From: DATBJG01 sp963790545
GTDB lineage: Bacteria; Acidobacteriota; Vicinamibacteria; Vicinamibacterales; JAMQPK01
DNA: 64,000 bases
Assembly (NCBI GenBank): GCA_963790545.1
Contig: CAWBPA010000017.1
Location: 1,302,001-1,366,000 of the forward strand
Direction: 5' to 3'
In this document: positions 43,285-52,264 of the stretch, piece after piece
How positions within the stretch are numbered: position 1 is the stretch's first letter
Layout of the letters: each line of letters opens with the position of its first letter
Program-made: the position numbers and the translations under genes
The notes under the pieces: generated by a model
The model's input: the letters and a program-made list of their open reading frames with translations, nothing else
Told to the model about the DNA's origin: nothing
Databases searched by the model: none

Positions 43285-44406
43285 ATGGAACGGATGATCT
43301 GGACGGGCATCGTCTTTTCAGCGGTCGCTGCCGTCGGCATCGGCCTGGTGCGGCTCGACGCGACCATCGCAGCACAAACGTCCGACGTGCCGAAGTTTCA
43401 GGTGGATCCTGCCTGGCCCAAGATCCCCAACAACTGGCAGTTCGGGCAGGTGGCGAGCGTCTCGGTGGACGCGCAAGATCACGTCTGGGTTCTGCAGCGG
43501 CCAGGGATGCTTGGACCAGAGGAAAAGTCCAGGGCCGCGCCACCCGTGATCGAATTCGACGCGGGGGGCAATTTCGTTCAGGCCTGGGGTGGGCCAGGTC
43601 CGGGCTACGAATGGCCCGATTCCGAGCACGGCGTCTACGTCGACCCCAAAGGCTTCGTCTGGGTGGGCGGCAACGGGGCTAAGGACCATCACGTGCTCAA
43701 GTTCACGAAAGCCGGCAAGTTGGTCATGCAGATCGGACGCGCTGGGCGAAGCAAGGGCAACGCCGACACCGAAAACCTGAATCAGCCGGCCGACACCTTC
43801 GTGTATGCGAAAACCAACGAGCTCTTTGTCGCCGATGGCTACGGAAACCGGCGTGTGGCCGTCTTCGACGCGGACACGGGCAGATTCAAACGCATGTGGG
43901 GCGCTTTTGGCAATGTCCCAACGGATGCGCCACCAAATCCCGCGCTGCCTGATGCCGATGAAAACGGGGCTCCGCAGTTTGTCCAGCCGGTCCATGCGAC
44001 GCGCGTGTCGAACGACGGGCTGGTCTACGTGTCGGATCGAGGCGGCAAGCGCGTCCAGGTTTTCACGCTCGAAGGCAAATACGTATCGCAGGTTTTCATT
44101 GGCCGCGATTGCAAGGCGCCAGAATGCGGGAACGGCACGACTGCCGCCAGCACGGCCTTCTCAACCGACCCCTCGCAGCGGTTCCTGTACGTCGGGAATC
44201 GAAGTCAGGCCAAGGTCATGGTGCTGGACCGTAAGACGTTGAAGATTCTCGACGCATTCGGACAGTGGGGTTCTGCTCCGGGAGAATTCGGTACGCTTCA
44301 TCACATGGCTGCCGATTCGAAAGGCAACCTTTATGTAACGGAAGTCACGCCGCTCAGACCCGAAAACCGGCGGATCCAGAAATTCACACTCGTCGGTCGT
44401 CACTAG
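43285..44406 (+). CDS. exported NHL-type six-bladed beta-propeller protein
   Basis: The 373-residue product starts at ATG 43285, with 43294 as an alternative, and has a signal or anchor segment (MIWTGIVFSAVAAVGIGL). The repeats are NHL/peptidyl-amidating-lyase-like: VSVDAQDHVWVLQRP, ELFVADGYGNRRVAVFDAD, VYVSDRGGKRVQVFTLEG and FLYVGNRSQAKVMVLDR. Each is a propeller blade. Close relatives in acidobacteria are annotated only as beta-propeller or NHL proteins, so ligand and activity are unknown. It is likely periplasmic. The methyltransferase gene follows 45 bases later. Confidence 0.85.
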   Translation: MERMIWTGIVFSAVAAVGIGLVRLDATIAAQTSDVPKFQVDPAWPKIPNNWQFGQVASVSVDAQDHVWVLQRPGMLGPEEKSRAAPPVIEFDAGGNFVQAWGGPGPGYEWPDSEHGVYVDPKGFVWVGGNGAKDHHVLKFTKAGKLVMQIGRAGRSKGNADTENLNQPADTFVYAKTNELFVADGYGNRRVAVFDADTGRFKRMWGAFGNVPTDAPPNPALPDADENGAPQFVQPVHATRVSNDGLVYVSDRGGKRVQVFTLEGKYVSQVFIGRDCKAPECGNGTTAASTAFSTDPSQRFLYVGNRSQAKVMVLDRKTLKILDAFGQWGSAPGEFGTLHHMAADSKGNLYVTEVTPLRPENRRIQKFTLVGRH

Positions 44407-44451
44407 CGCCCTTGCAGCACGGAGTTCTCAGACCGCGCGTCCGGACAATCC

Positions 44452-45063
44452 ATGGATACCCTGACCGACAAAGAAATTCCCGATGCCGCGCGAACCATTT
44501 ACGCGGAAACGAAAACGCTCGATTTCAGCATGATTTCTGAGCCTCTGACGGGTGCCCTGCTCCGCCTGCTGGCCGCAACCAAACCGGCGGCACGATTTCT
44601 CGAGCTGGGTACCGGAACGGGCGCTGCCACGGCCTGGCTGCTCGACGGCATGGACGGAGCGTCCACGCTCCTCTCTGTTGACCATGACGAGCGGCTTCAG
44701 TCGGTGGCCCGGCGACACCTCGGTCACGATCGTCGCGTGACATTTGTCACAGCGGACGCGGAATCATTCCTGGAGGGTCTGCACGACCAGCGCTTCGACT
44801 TCATCTTTGCCGATACGTGGGCCGGCAAGTACCTTCAGCTCGAAATGGCACTTGGGCTTTTGCCGGTGGGGGGACTCTATGTCATCGATGACATGCTGCC
44901 GCAGGTGAACTGGCCCGAGGGGCACGAGGAAAAAGTTCGGATCCTCCTCGAGCAGCTGGCCAGCGATCGGCGATTTCAAATCGCAAAGTTGAGATGGGCA
45001 AGCGGTATCGTCGTGGCGGTCCGAATCGGCACCACCCTCAAACCCGGCCCAGTCCCGTCTTGA
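44452..45063 (+). CDS. class I SAM-dependent methyltransferase
   Basis: The 203-residue product has the SAM-binding motif I ARFLELGTGTGAATAWLL, motif II region TLLSVDHDERL, and RFDFIFADTWAGKY with the post-strand-4 aspartate. The layout resembles the O-methyltransferase (family 3/24-like) group, with GGLYVIDDMLPQ. The substrate is unknown. It ends 26 bases inside the convergent Rieske oxygenase gene, so the last nine codons of both genes share DNA. No membrane segment is seen. Confidence 0.88.
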   Translation: MDTLTDKEIPDAARTIYAETKTLDFSMISEPLTGALLRLLAATKPAARFLELGTGTGAATAWLLDGMDGASTLLSVDHDERLQSVARRHLGHDRRVTFVTADAESFLEGLHDQRFDFIFADTWAGKYLQLEMALGLLPVGGLYVIDDMLPQVNWPEGHEEKVRILLEQLASDRRFQIAKLRWASGIVVAVRIGTTLKPGPVPS

Positions 45064-46195
45064 GATCGGCGTGGAGCAGGCGGTGGAACAAATGCTCCCC
45101 GGCCTCGCGGCGGACCGAGAGCCGTCCCGTCTCATAGGCCCTGGAGCTCAGGCCACGCTGCACGGACGCACAGATCGCCACATCTTCATCTTGAATCTGC
45201 TGGCTGATGTCGATGCTGGCGCGGTTGCGGGCGCGGGCCCGTTTCGACACATCAGCAAAGTAGAAATCGAAGATCACGTCAGTCCGGTCGACTGATCGTG
45301 GAATGACCACATTCGTGTCCATCGCACCTTCATAGCAATTGATCATGAAGTTCGGGTAAATCCAGTAGTAGTACGCGCGTTTGCCTTGCCGGACGGCGCG
45401 AGTCTGACGTTCGACGTCACTCACGCGAGCCTTGGGCCTCTTGTTGCTGACAATGGGACTTGACTGCAGCACAAAATGCGTGCCGTTCTCGATGACGTAC
45501 TCGGCGTAATCAAGGACACTGTCGAGGCCCCTGTGCACATGGGGCACGTGATAACCGCCGTCGAGATAATTGTCGACGAACACCTTCCAGTTGCAGTCGA
45601 GGGTGTAATGACGCCTCTCCATCCACTGAAGATCCTGTAGACCGAGTTGCTCAACCCCACGGACAAGGTCTGGTCCGAGGAACGCCTCCAACGGCTGAGC
45701 CTGTCGGTCGAGAGAGGCGAAGATCCACTTCTGCCAGTCATGACAGTTCAGCGGAATCAAACCGTGAGTGGTGCGATCGAAGTCACAGACCTCGGAAAAG
45801 TCCGGTGTGCCCCTGAGCGTGCCGTCGAGCCCGTACGTCCACCCATGGTACGGGCACCTGAACGTGCGGGCCGATCCCTCTGATTCAGTCACGACCGCCG
45901 CCGCGTGATGGCGGCAGACGTTGAAAAAGCCCCGAACGATCCCATCTTCGCCCCTGACGACCACGATCGGCTCACTGGCCAGCTCACAGGACACATACTG
46001 ACCAGGTGCACGAACCTGATCGATCCGCGCAGCAAGCTGCCAGGACTGCGCAAAGACGGTGCTCCGCTCGAGGTCGAGAATTCGTGGATCGACATACCAG
46101 GCCGCAGGGATCGTCGAAGCTCGAGAGAGCGGAAGGTCGGGGTTGTAGCTGTCAATGAGCTCGACAAGGGACGGCGGCATGCGTGTTTTCAGCAC
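45038..46195 (-). CDS. Rieske-type ring-hydroxylating oxygenase, alpha subunit-like
   Basis: The 385-residue protein has an N-terminal Rieske [2Fe-2S] site, CRHHA (Cys94, His96) and CPYHGW (Cys114, His117). The C-terminal catalytic domain has the mononuclear iron motif FVDNYLDGGYHVPHVH. This layout is shared by aromatic dioxygenases and by choline/carnitine monooxygenase-like enzymes, and the substrate is open. It starts at a GTG directly after the stop codon of the family A gene at 46196; an ATG at 46180 is the alternative. No ferredoxin or reductase gene is adjacent. The tail overlaps the convergent methyltransferase gene. Confidence 0.9.
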   Translation of the reverse strand: MLKTRMPPSLVELIDSYNPDLPLSRASTIPAAWYVDPRILDLERSTVFAQSWQLAARIDQVRAPGQYVSCELASEPIVVVRGEDGIVRGFFNVCRHHAAAVVTESEGSARTFRCPYHGWTYGLDGTLRGTPDFSEVCDFDRTTHGLIPLNCHDWQKWIFASLDRQAQPLEAFLGPDLVRGVEQLGLQDLQWMERRHYTLDCNWKVFVDNYLDGGYHVPHVHRGLDSVLDYAEYVIENGTHFVLQSSPIVSNKRPKARVSDVERQTRAVRQGKRAYYYWIYPNFMINCYEGAMDTNVVIPRSVDRTDVIFDFYFADVSKRARARNRASIDISQQIQDEDVAICASVQRGLSSRAYETGRLSVRREAGEHLFHRLLHADLKTGLGRV

Positions 46196-47176
46196 TCACC
46201 GTGCTTTCGACGACTCGTCTTCGGCGCGAGCGGCGCTCAGGATGTTACGTATCCCATAGTTGTGCTCGTGACAGTCGAACGCCAGGACGCCCTGCGGGTC
46301 GGGCGTGAGCGACATGGCAAAGCTCCACGGCCGGGTCCACGTCATCGGGTCCTCGATGGTCACCACCCACTTCATGAGATCGGAGGCGACACGAGTGAAT
46401 CGTTCCGTCACACGCAACGTCGCAGCATTGGCGCCACGATACGCGGTTTGCGGTCTGAAATTCGTTGTCTCGACGACAAGCGTCGTCCCTTCCCAATGAC
46501 CACGCGCATCGCCCATGTGCTGGCGAATGGACTGACCGAGATGGGGGCGCCCATCCAGCGGAATGATGCGCGTGTCGTGGATGATCTCGTAGGCAATGGC
46601 GACGTAATCGGGGGTCTGCAGAATCTGATACGTATTGCTGTACATGACCGGAATCATGGATCCCGGTACGCTGCGCGAAATACATCGCTCGAGGAAATTG
46701 AGATCCTCCGGACCGTCGAAGGGTCCACCCACAAAACTGCTCCTGACTCGACCTGCAGCCTGAGCGCGTTCTCGTCCCTCGGGGGTCAGCGCAGGAATTC
46801 TTCCATCCGGTGGATCAATGACCGACCAGGGTTGACTGCGTTTCCTCAGATCGAGATTCTGCAACCACCACTCATCGGGACCGCGAACCCGACCACCAGG
46901 CAGGGCGGCAATCATCTGCTGCTCGGCCACGCGGCGCAAACTGGCCAGCTCTTCATCCGTAATATCCTCCAGCGTTCGACCGGCAAATCGCTCCGGTCGC
47001 TCGAACGGCGTGGCGTATTCGTTCGAGTTCGTGAAGATGCCTTGCAGATCCGGGTCACCCCACGGTGTCCGCGGGTGTGTCCAGTTTTTGGGTTCCGAAC
47101 TTTGTGCGTCCGCGATAGACACGAGCATCGCTGCCGCCATCAGGGCACGCGCCGACGCGAGAAAGGATGAGGTCAT
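46196..47176 (-). CDS. family A secreted protein of unknown function
   Basis: The 326-residue member of family A has a signal peptide (MTSSFLASARALMAAAMLVS) and the landmarks TPWGDPDLQGIFT, VIDPPDGRIPALTPEG, IIPLDGRPHLGQSIRQHMGD, TLVVETTNF, TWTRPWS and FDCHEHNYG. Unlike the members at 29700, 50068 and 55087 it has no family B or DUF6152 neighbour. Its stop codon is immediately followed by the start of a Rieske oxygenase gene, so the two are translationally linked. That link hints that family A proteins assist in oxidation of an organic substrate, though this is inference. Confidence 0.8.
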   Translation of the reverse strand: MTSSFLASARALMAAAMLVSIADAQSSEPKNWTHPRTPWGDPDLQGIFTNSNEYATPFERPERFAGRTLEDITDEELASLRRVAEQQMIAALPGGRVRGPDEWWLQNLDLRKRSQPWSVIDPPDGRIPALTPEGRERAQAAGRVRSSFVGGPFDGPEDLNFLERCISRSVPGSMIPVMYSNTYQILQTPDYVAIAYEIIHDTRIIPLDGRPHLGQSIRQHMGDARGHWEGTTLVVETTNFRPQTAYRGANAATLRVTERFTRVASDLMKWVVTIEDPMTWTRPWSFAMSLTPDPQGVLAFDCHEHNYGIRNILSAARAEDESSKAR

Positions 47177-47352
47177 GAAACCGGTTCTAGTGTCCGCCCT
47201 GCGATGAACCGAGTCAATCCCGCAAGCCCACCGAACGCAGGTTCGTCAGCCCGGCACCAAACCTGTAATTCGACACCCCGCCTGTTCTTCAAAACACTGG
47301 TATTTCGGCGCTCCCGGCGCAAAGCATGCCATTTGCAGCCCGCGATCACTCG

Positions 47353-48385
47353 ATGTTCCGAAGGTTCCGACCAGCCTGGCTGGCTCTTGTCTTCGTCTTA
47401 CCTGGGTGTGGCGGCAGCAGTTCCCCGACCGCGCCCACGTCGCCCGGGTCCGCCTCCTTTAATGGGATGACGCTCAACGCGTTAGACGGGCAGCCGATCT
47501 CCGGCGTGACCGTCAACATTGGCTCGCAGACGGCGGTGTCGGATGCGAGAGGCGCGTTCCAGATTGAAAATCCCGGCGCGGGTTCTCTGAGTGCAACACT
47601 GACCGGCGCGTCGATCATCGAACGGCGCACGGTCGTCACCATGCAGTCTGGAGAATCCCTTCGACAGACGTTGATCCCGGCCAGCTTCGACATCGGCGCC
47701 TTCGATCAGATGTTCCGAACCGACAATCGGCTCCACCGATGGACGACGGCTCCTGCGCTCGTGGTTTTAACGACAGGTACTGAACTACACGCGGGGCCTG
47801 GGCTCTACGGAGGAATACCACGCAACGGCAGAACAGCTGACCGACGCTGAGACTGCGCTTCTTATCGAACAGCTGACCGAGGCACTGGCGTTGCTGACTG
47901 GCAATCACTTCAGGAATTTCGCGTCAGTCGAGCGCGAAAGTGTGTCCGCAGGGTCGAGAGTCACCCCGCTGCGCGAGGGAAAGATCGTGGTGGGACGCTA
48001 CAATGGCGTCGAAGGAGTCCTCAACACGATTGGCTTCGGACAGTGGCAGACGCAGGGGAACGGACAGGTCATCGGAGGAGCAGTCTATCTCGACAGGGAC
48101 TTCGACAAGAACTCCGAGGCTCGGAGACTGCTGCGGACGCACGAGCTCGGTCACGCGCTCGGCTACGGTCATGTCACGGCGCGCACCTCAATCATGAACC
48201 CTGCGATCGGCCCGGAACCCACGATTTTCGATCGTCAGGGAGCGCTCATTGCCTTCCAGCGCATGCCCGGCAATCAGTCCCCGGACACCGACCCAGGTTC
48301 GTCATCGCCAGGCGGCATTTTTGGCCTTGCGTCTGACTCGACGGCGTCTTCCTGGTCCGGACCGATCATCTGTGCACCACGGTAG
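47353..48385 (+). pseudogene. lipoprotein zinc metalloprotease (matrixin-like), frameshifted
   Basis: The first frame starts MFRRFRPAWLALVFVLPGCG, a lipoprotein-type signal, followed by a carboxypeptidase-regulatory-like segment (TLNALDGQPISGVTVNIGSQ). Near 47764-47770 (gttttaacga) the frame slips by one base. The second frame continues RQVLNYTRGLGSTEEYHATA and reaches the zinc site THELGHALGYGH, a HExxHxxxxxH metzincin motif, with SIMNPAIGPEP as Met-turn. One extra base would account for it. The protein is likely a surface-attached protease of about 343 residues. It ends in TAG followed directly by a GGTTCTAAGG repeat. Confidence 0.75.
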
Positions 48386-48492
48386 GGTTCTAAGGTTCTA
48401 GGGTTCTAAGGTTCTAAGGTTCTAAAGTTCTGGGGTTCGTTGCTCCGTTCCGAGAACCTTGGAACCCTGGAACCTTAGAACCTTAGAACCTT
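48386..48492. repeat. GGTTCTAAGG word repeat and inverted repeat
   Basis: Five or six ggttctaa(g) words on the plus strand (48386-48435) are matched by ttagaacctt and ggaaccct words on the other arm (48460-48492), so the whole forms a long imperfect hairpin. It spans exactly the gap between the TAG stops of two convergent genes (48383-48385 and 48493-48495) and is a candidate bidirectional terminator. Confidence 0.75.
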
Positions 48493-49389
48493 CTATGGCA
48501 CTCGTCCGTCGAATGAGACGCTCGTGGTCGTGAGTCCGGACCTCGCGCCCATGCTGATCTTTTCAACATCGCCCTTCGCACCGGCCGGCCGCTCAACGGT
48601 GAGCCGGAACTGGTGACTCTGGGTTTCGTGGCTCTTCGCCACCTGTGTACCAAACTCGGGGAGCAACGCTTCCAGTCGGGCTGGTGCATTGATGTTCTCA
48701 AAGCGCCCACGCGTGTACTTCGTCACCGCCAGTCCGACCTGAGTCTGGTTGGCGCCGCCGCTCGACGACTGTCCCTGCCCCGCCAGCAGGATCACGTGTA
48801 CGGTCGCAGGCCGCTGCTCGAGCCGCTTCATGAGGCGTTCGACGTCGCTGTCGAGCACGTTGCGATCTCCGGCTGTGGTGGCCGCCATGATGATGACGGG
48901 AAAATAGTTCGACTTGTCTCGCTCGTTCCGCTGGGTGGCCTCATTCAGGGCCTCGACAAATCGCCCCGCGCCTGAATCCGGGGCCAACACATCCAGCCCC
49001 TTGACCATCGCGGCTTTGTCGGCAGTCGGGCGCACCAGGAACCGGGGCTGAGGCGCCGTGCTGACAATGGTGACCTCCACGTTTTGCGGCAGCGCCTCAA
49101 TCAGGCCGAGTATCCCGTTTTTGAGGTGGCTGATATTGGCTGCCCCGAGGCCCACACCGTTATCGACGAGGACTTGTACCTTGGTCGGCCAGTTCACCGG
49201 CTCGATTTTTAGAACCTTGGCTTCGACACCGTTCTCGGTTACCTTGACGTCGGACGGTTCGAGCTTGGCCACCGGCGCCCCCGTCGCGTCAACGACGCTG
49301 GCGTACACCTGGAACTCCTTCTGGGCGTGAACCCGGAACGTCGACACGCACAGGATGATGGCCACGAGCGCAAGCAACTTCGACCGCAT
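48493..49389 (-). CDS. exported VWA-like domain protein
   Basis: The 298-residue product starts at an ATG six bases after GGAGG and has a signal peptide (MRSKLLALVAIILCVSTFRV). A segment VVDATGAPVAKLEPSDVKVT precedes a von Willebrand A-like fold: VQVLVDNGVGLGAANISHL in place of the usual DxSxS metal site, then PVIIMAATTAGDRNVLD and VHVILLAGQG. Acidobacterial VWA proteins of this kind are common and unstudied. The metal site appears incomplete. It should be periplasmic. Confidence 0.78.
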   Translation of the reverse strand: MRSKLLALVAIILCVSTFRVHAQKEFQVYASVVDATGAPVAKLEPSDVKVTENGVEAKVLKIEPVNWPTKVQVLVDNGVGLGAANISHLKNGILGLIEALPQNVEVTIVSTAPQPRFLVRPTADKAAMVKGLDVLAPDSGAGRFVEALNEATQRNERDKSNYFPVIIMAATTAGDRNVLDSDVERLMKRLEQRPATVHVILLAGQGQSSSGGANQTQVGLAVTKYTRGRFENINAPARLEALLPEFGTQVAKSHETQSHQFRLTVERPAGAKGDVEKISMGARSGLTTTSVSFDGRVP

Positions 49390-49612
49390 GCACACCCTCC
49401 AATGAAGTGAAAACCTGTTAGTGCCCTTAGACGTCAATTTCGGACAATCAGTTCTCGCAGGGCTCCGCACGGCACGTGCCGTCCGGAACTGGCCGGAATT
49501 CGCGCCTTTTTGCCGCAAGGCGTCCGCCTATGGGATCAGCCGTCCCGAGCGTGAACGCGCGGGGTCAGGTGTTCCTGGGTGTGTCGGTGAAAGTCGGACG
49601 CAAGCTCCGATG
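49390..49612. other. intergenic stretch without recognised feature
   Basis: Between the VWA-like gene and the DUF6152 gene, both on the minus strand, there are about 220 bases without a credible gene. I see no word repeat or strong hairpin. It may hold the promoter of the VWA-like gene near its right part. Confidence 0.4.
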
Positions 49613-50041
49613 TTACCTGGCGGTTACATCTTTCCCGTCGCGCGGAGCTCCCGTCCCGGACGATCCGACGAAGAGTTTTCGTCCGTCAGGAAACGTCAGG
49701 TCTCTCCCGTTGCCCTTCAAGGACCCGTCCTTCGCTCGAAAGCCTTCGACGAGGATCTCAATGCCAATCGGAATGGAATCCTTCGTAAACCCGCGTCGGT
49801 ACAGGGCATTGGGAGGACCGCCTTCAATCATCCAGCGCTCCACGGTGCCGTTGGGCTTCTTCACGTCAATGTGAATCCAGGAATGGGGATTGATCCATTC
49901 CATCTTCGCGACCGTGCCTTTCAACTTGATGGGTTTGGTCGCGTCGAATTCTGCTGCAAAGGCATGATGGCCGGACAGCGTGACCTGCGCCACCGCGATG
50001 CCGACGAGAGCGGCAAGTGCCATGATCAGGTTCGTGCGCAT
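49613..50041 (-). CDS. DUF6152 exported protein
   Basis: The 142-residue product starts at an ATG after GGAGGGAG and has a signal peptide (MRTNLIMALAALVGIAVAQV). DUF6152 landmarks are SGHHAFAAEFDATKPIKL, MEWINPHSWIHIDVKKPNG, WMIEGGPPNALYRRGF and the end LFVGSSGTGAP. The conserved GHH at the start of the mature protein and the NPH further on may bind a metal, as inference. It lies 26 bases after the family A gene at 50068 and is the third gene of a B-A-DUF6152 operon. Confidence 0.85.
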   Translation of the reverse strand: MRTNLIMALAALVGIAVAQVTLSGHHAFAAEFDATKPIKLKGTVAKMEWINPHSWIHIDVKKPNGTVERWMIEGGPPNALYRRGFTKDSIPIGIEILVEGFRAKDGSLKGNGRDLTFPDGRKLFVGSSGTGAPRDGKDVTAR

Positions 50042-50067
50042 GGGTTCTCCCTCCGCCTCCAACTCGG

Positions 50068-51123
50068 TTACGGTCGTGACTTCCTGCCGGCGGTGTCGGC
50101 ACGCGCACCGCTCAACAGATTCGGCATCGCATAGTTTCCCTCGTGGCACGCGTACTCGTAGATCTGTGTACCGTCTGTCAGTCTCGAAATCGGGATGACG
50201 GCGGTCCAGGGTTTTGAAAAGGTCTGTGGGTCTTCAACAGTGATTTTGTACTCCAGGGTGTCCGCATTGATCCGCGTGAAGCGCTCGACCAGGTGCAAGG
50301 TTTCGGATGGCCGCGTCCAAATGCTCGCCCATTCGTAATGGGTCTTGTCCAGAAAGTTCGTCGTGTCCACCACAAGCGTTTCGCCTTCCCATCGTCCGAC
50401 CGCATCGCCAAACCACTGGCGTACGTTTCTGTGCGGGTGCCCGTCTACCGGAATGATGCGACGATCACGGTACTCCTCGTGCAGGATCGTCACGAACCCC
50501 GGACTCTGGACGATTCGATTGTGACCGCCGTTGGGACCTTGCCACATCATGCCGGTCACCCCGTCCGTCAGACAACGTTCTCCCGTGTCGGGATCAAGAA
50601 ACGACTCGAAGGGCCCCACACCGTAGCGGGCCACGGAACGCGCATCAGCGTTCTGGGCATCTGGCGTATAGGGAATGCGTCCGTCGCGAGGATCGAGGAT
50701 CAGTGACGTTTGTTTGTAGACCTGTCTCGGTCTTCCGTGGTCCTGCCAGAAGCTGTTGTACTCGTTCCCCCGGATCGGTGAATCTGAGAGCGGACGACGA
50801 CCCACTTCAACGCCTTCGGCCCCGGCGAGCCGCTTGGCGGCCTGGTCGTCTTCAACCCGTTGTCTCTCCGCCACCTCGGCATCGGTCAAGAACTCTCTTC
50901 CTTCAAACTGTTTGGGTCGTTCCAGCGCGATAGCCGCCTCGTACCTCCAGACCCCCTGCAGATCGGGATCGCCCCAGGCGGTACGCGCTGGCGGTCCCTC
51001 ATCGGCTTCCGACCCAGCCGCAGCGTTCTGAGCGACGACAGGTCCCCGCGCCAGAGCCGCGGCGATTACGGCCAGTACCAGCCAGAGAACACGCCTCGTC
51101 GACACCTTGCAAAGCCCGTCCAT
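50068..51123 (-). CDS. family A secreted protein of unknown function
   Basis: The 351-residue protein starts at an ATG after GGAGG and has a signal peptide (VLWLVLAVIAAALARGPVVA). Family A landmarks are TAWGDPDLQGVWRYEAA, LILDPRDGRIPYTPDA, SPGFVTILHEEYRDRRIIPV, GRWEGETLVVDTTNF, LHLVERFTRI and YEYACHEGNYA. It lies 37 bases after the family B gene and 26 bases before the DUF6152 gene, all on the minus strand, so this is the most compact of the three modules. The function is unknown. Confidence 0.82.
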   Translation of the reverse strand: MDGLCKVSTRRVLWLVLAVIAAALARGPVVAQNAAAGSEADEGPPARTAWGDPDLQGVWRYEAAIALERPKQFEGREFLTDAEVAERQRVEDDQAAKRLAGAEGVEVGRRPLSDSPIRGNEYNSFWQDHGRPRQVYKQTSLILDPRDGRIPYTPDAQNADARSVARYGVGPFESFLDPDTGERCLTDGVTGMMWQGPNGGHNRIVQSPGFVTILHEEYRDRRIIPVDGHPHRNVRQWFGDAVGRWEGETLVVDTTNFLDKTHYEWASIWTRPSETLHLVERFTRINADTLEYKITVEDPQTFSKPWTAVIPISRLTDGTQIYEYACHEGNYAMPNLLSGARADTAGRKSRP

Positions 51124-51160
51124 TGCAACCTCCGGGACAGCCCGACCGAATCGTCCGGGC

Positions 51161-52081
51161 CTACTTGTTTGCCCGTCCAGTAGCCGGGTCGATGATCCCC
51201 AGATGCCCGTACATGAGTTCTTCGACAAATTCCACGCACTTGTATTCAAAGAGCTGCTTGTCTGTTTCAAAGCGGCGATAGAGGGGCATCTTTATCTTCC
51301 ACGGCCGCGTGAAGACCTTTGGGTCCTCGATGGTGGCCTCGTACATGAGATGGTGGGGACTGACAGGAGTATAGCGCTCGACGACGCGCAAGGCATCGCT
51401 ATGGAAATTTCCGGCTCTGTCGAACCAGGTCTGATCGTTGAAATCGGTGACCTCGACGACCAGTGTGTCTCCTTCCCACCGACCCCGAGACCAGCCCATC
51501 CACGTGGGGCTGGGACTGTCTCCCACCTTGTTCATGTGGATCGTGCGGGTTGTTCCCGCAAACTCATAGGCAATGAGGATCTCGTTCGATCCTTGCAGAA
51601 TCTGAAACGGGTACGGCATGTAGGTGGCGCGAGGCACGCCCGGCATGAAACACGTGATCTCCGGATCGCGCTCCAACCAGCGTTCGGCGTTTTCCTTCTT
51701 TTTCCGAGCGGCCCACGGCTGGTATGGGATCTCGTTGCCCTCTACGACGCCGTCTCCACCGGGGACCCCACCGACTGCGCCAAGCGCACGCACCGCTGGC
51801 GCGGGGAGCGCCGTGGGCGTGGCCCGGCCAATTCCCGGTGCGCCCGTACGCGTCGGCGCCGGGATGAGCGCGAGGGCCGGGCGTGCGTCATGGGCCTGAA
51901 TATCGTAATTAGCGGTGTTGAGAGCCTGCCAGACGCCATTGAGGTCCGCCCGGCCATCGGCCGTGCGGGGCGCTCGATAGGGCTCGGGTTGGCGAGTCTC
52001 CGGTGACAGCCGCACCCACAGCACAGCCACGACCGCTGCGACGGCAATCGCGATGATCGCGCCCTTGAACTCGGCTCGCAT
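51161..52081 (-). CDS. family B secreted protein of unknown function
   Basis: The 306-residue protein starts at an ATG after GAGGAG and has a short N-terminal signal or anchor (GAIIAIAVAAVVAVLWV). Family B landmarks are TADGRADLNGVWQALNTANY, EIPYQPWAARKKKENAE, GVPRATYMPYPFQI, MGWSRGRWEGDTLVVEVTDF, RAGNFHSDALRVVERYTPVS and the C-terminal YKCVEFVEEL. An Ala/Pro-rich insert (residues of about 75-100) sets it apart from the other two members. It is the first gene of the B-A-DUF6152 operon. Element D lies upstream in the divergent promoter region. Confidence 0.82.
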   Translation of the reverse strand: MRAEFKGAIIAIAVAAVVAVLWVRLSPETRQPEPYRAPRTADGRADLNGVWQALNTANYDIQAHDARPALALIPAPTRTGAPGIGRATPTALPAPAVRALGAVGGVPGGDGVVEGNEIPYQPWAARKKKENAERWLERDPEITCFMPGVPRATYMPYPFQILQGSNEILIAYEFAGTTRTIHMNKVGDSPSPTWMGWSRGRWEGDTLVVEVTDFNDQTWFDRAGNFHSDALRVVERYTPVSPHHLMYEATIEDPKVFTRPWKIKMPLYRRFETDKQLFEYKCVEFVEELMYGHLGIIDPATGRANK

Positions 52082-52171
52082 GTCGCGAACTCCTCATCAA
52101 TGGAGGGTTGAAGGTCGAGATTATCGGACGGTTGCCGCTTCTTGACAACTATGACGCATGACCCGTCAAAG

Positions 52172-52229
52172 TAAACAGGAGTTCAAGAGATCAAGAGCGT
52201 TAAACAGGAGCTAAAGAGATCAAGAGTGT
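52172..52229. repeat. 29-base direct repeat, two copies
   Basis: Positions 52172-52200 and 52201-52229 match at 26 of 29 bases (taaacaggag then aagagatcaagag). They stand in tandem just left of element D, in the divergent gap between family B and SGNH hydrolase genes. They could be an operator site or another border word repeat. Confidence 0.7.
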
Positions 52230-52264
52230 TTTCTTAGAATAGCCTGTCCGAGAATTATGGCAGA

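Noticed and set aside
45905..47170. Plus-strand open frame of 421 codons
   Set aside because: It runs antisense across the Rieske oxygenase and family A genes, both of which have clear family motifs.
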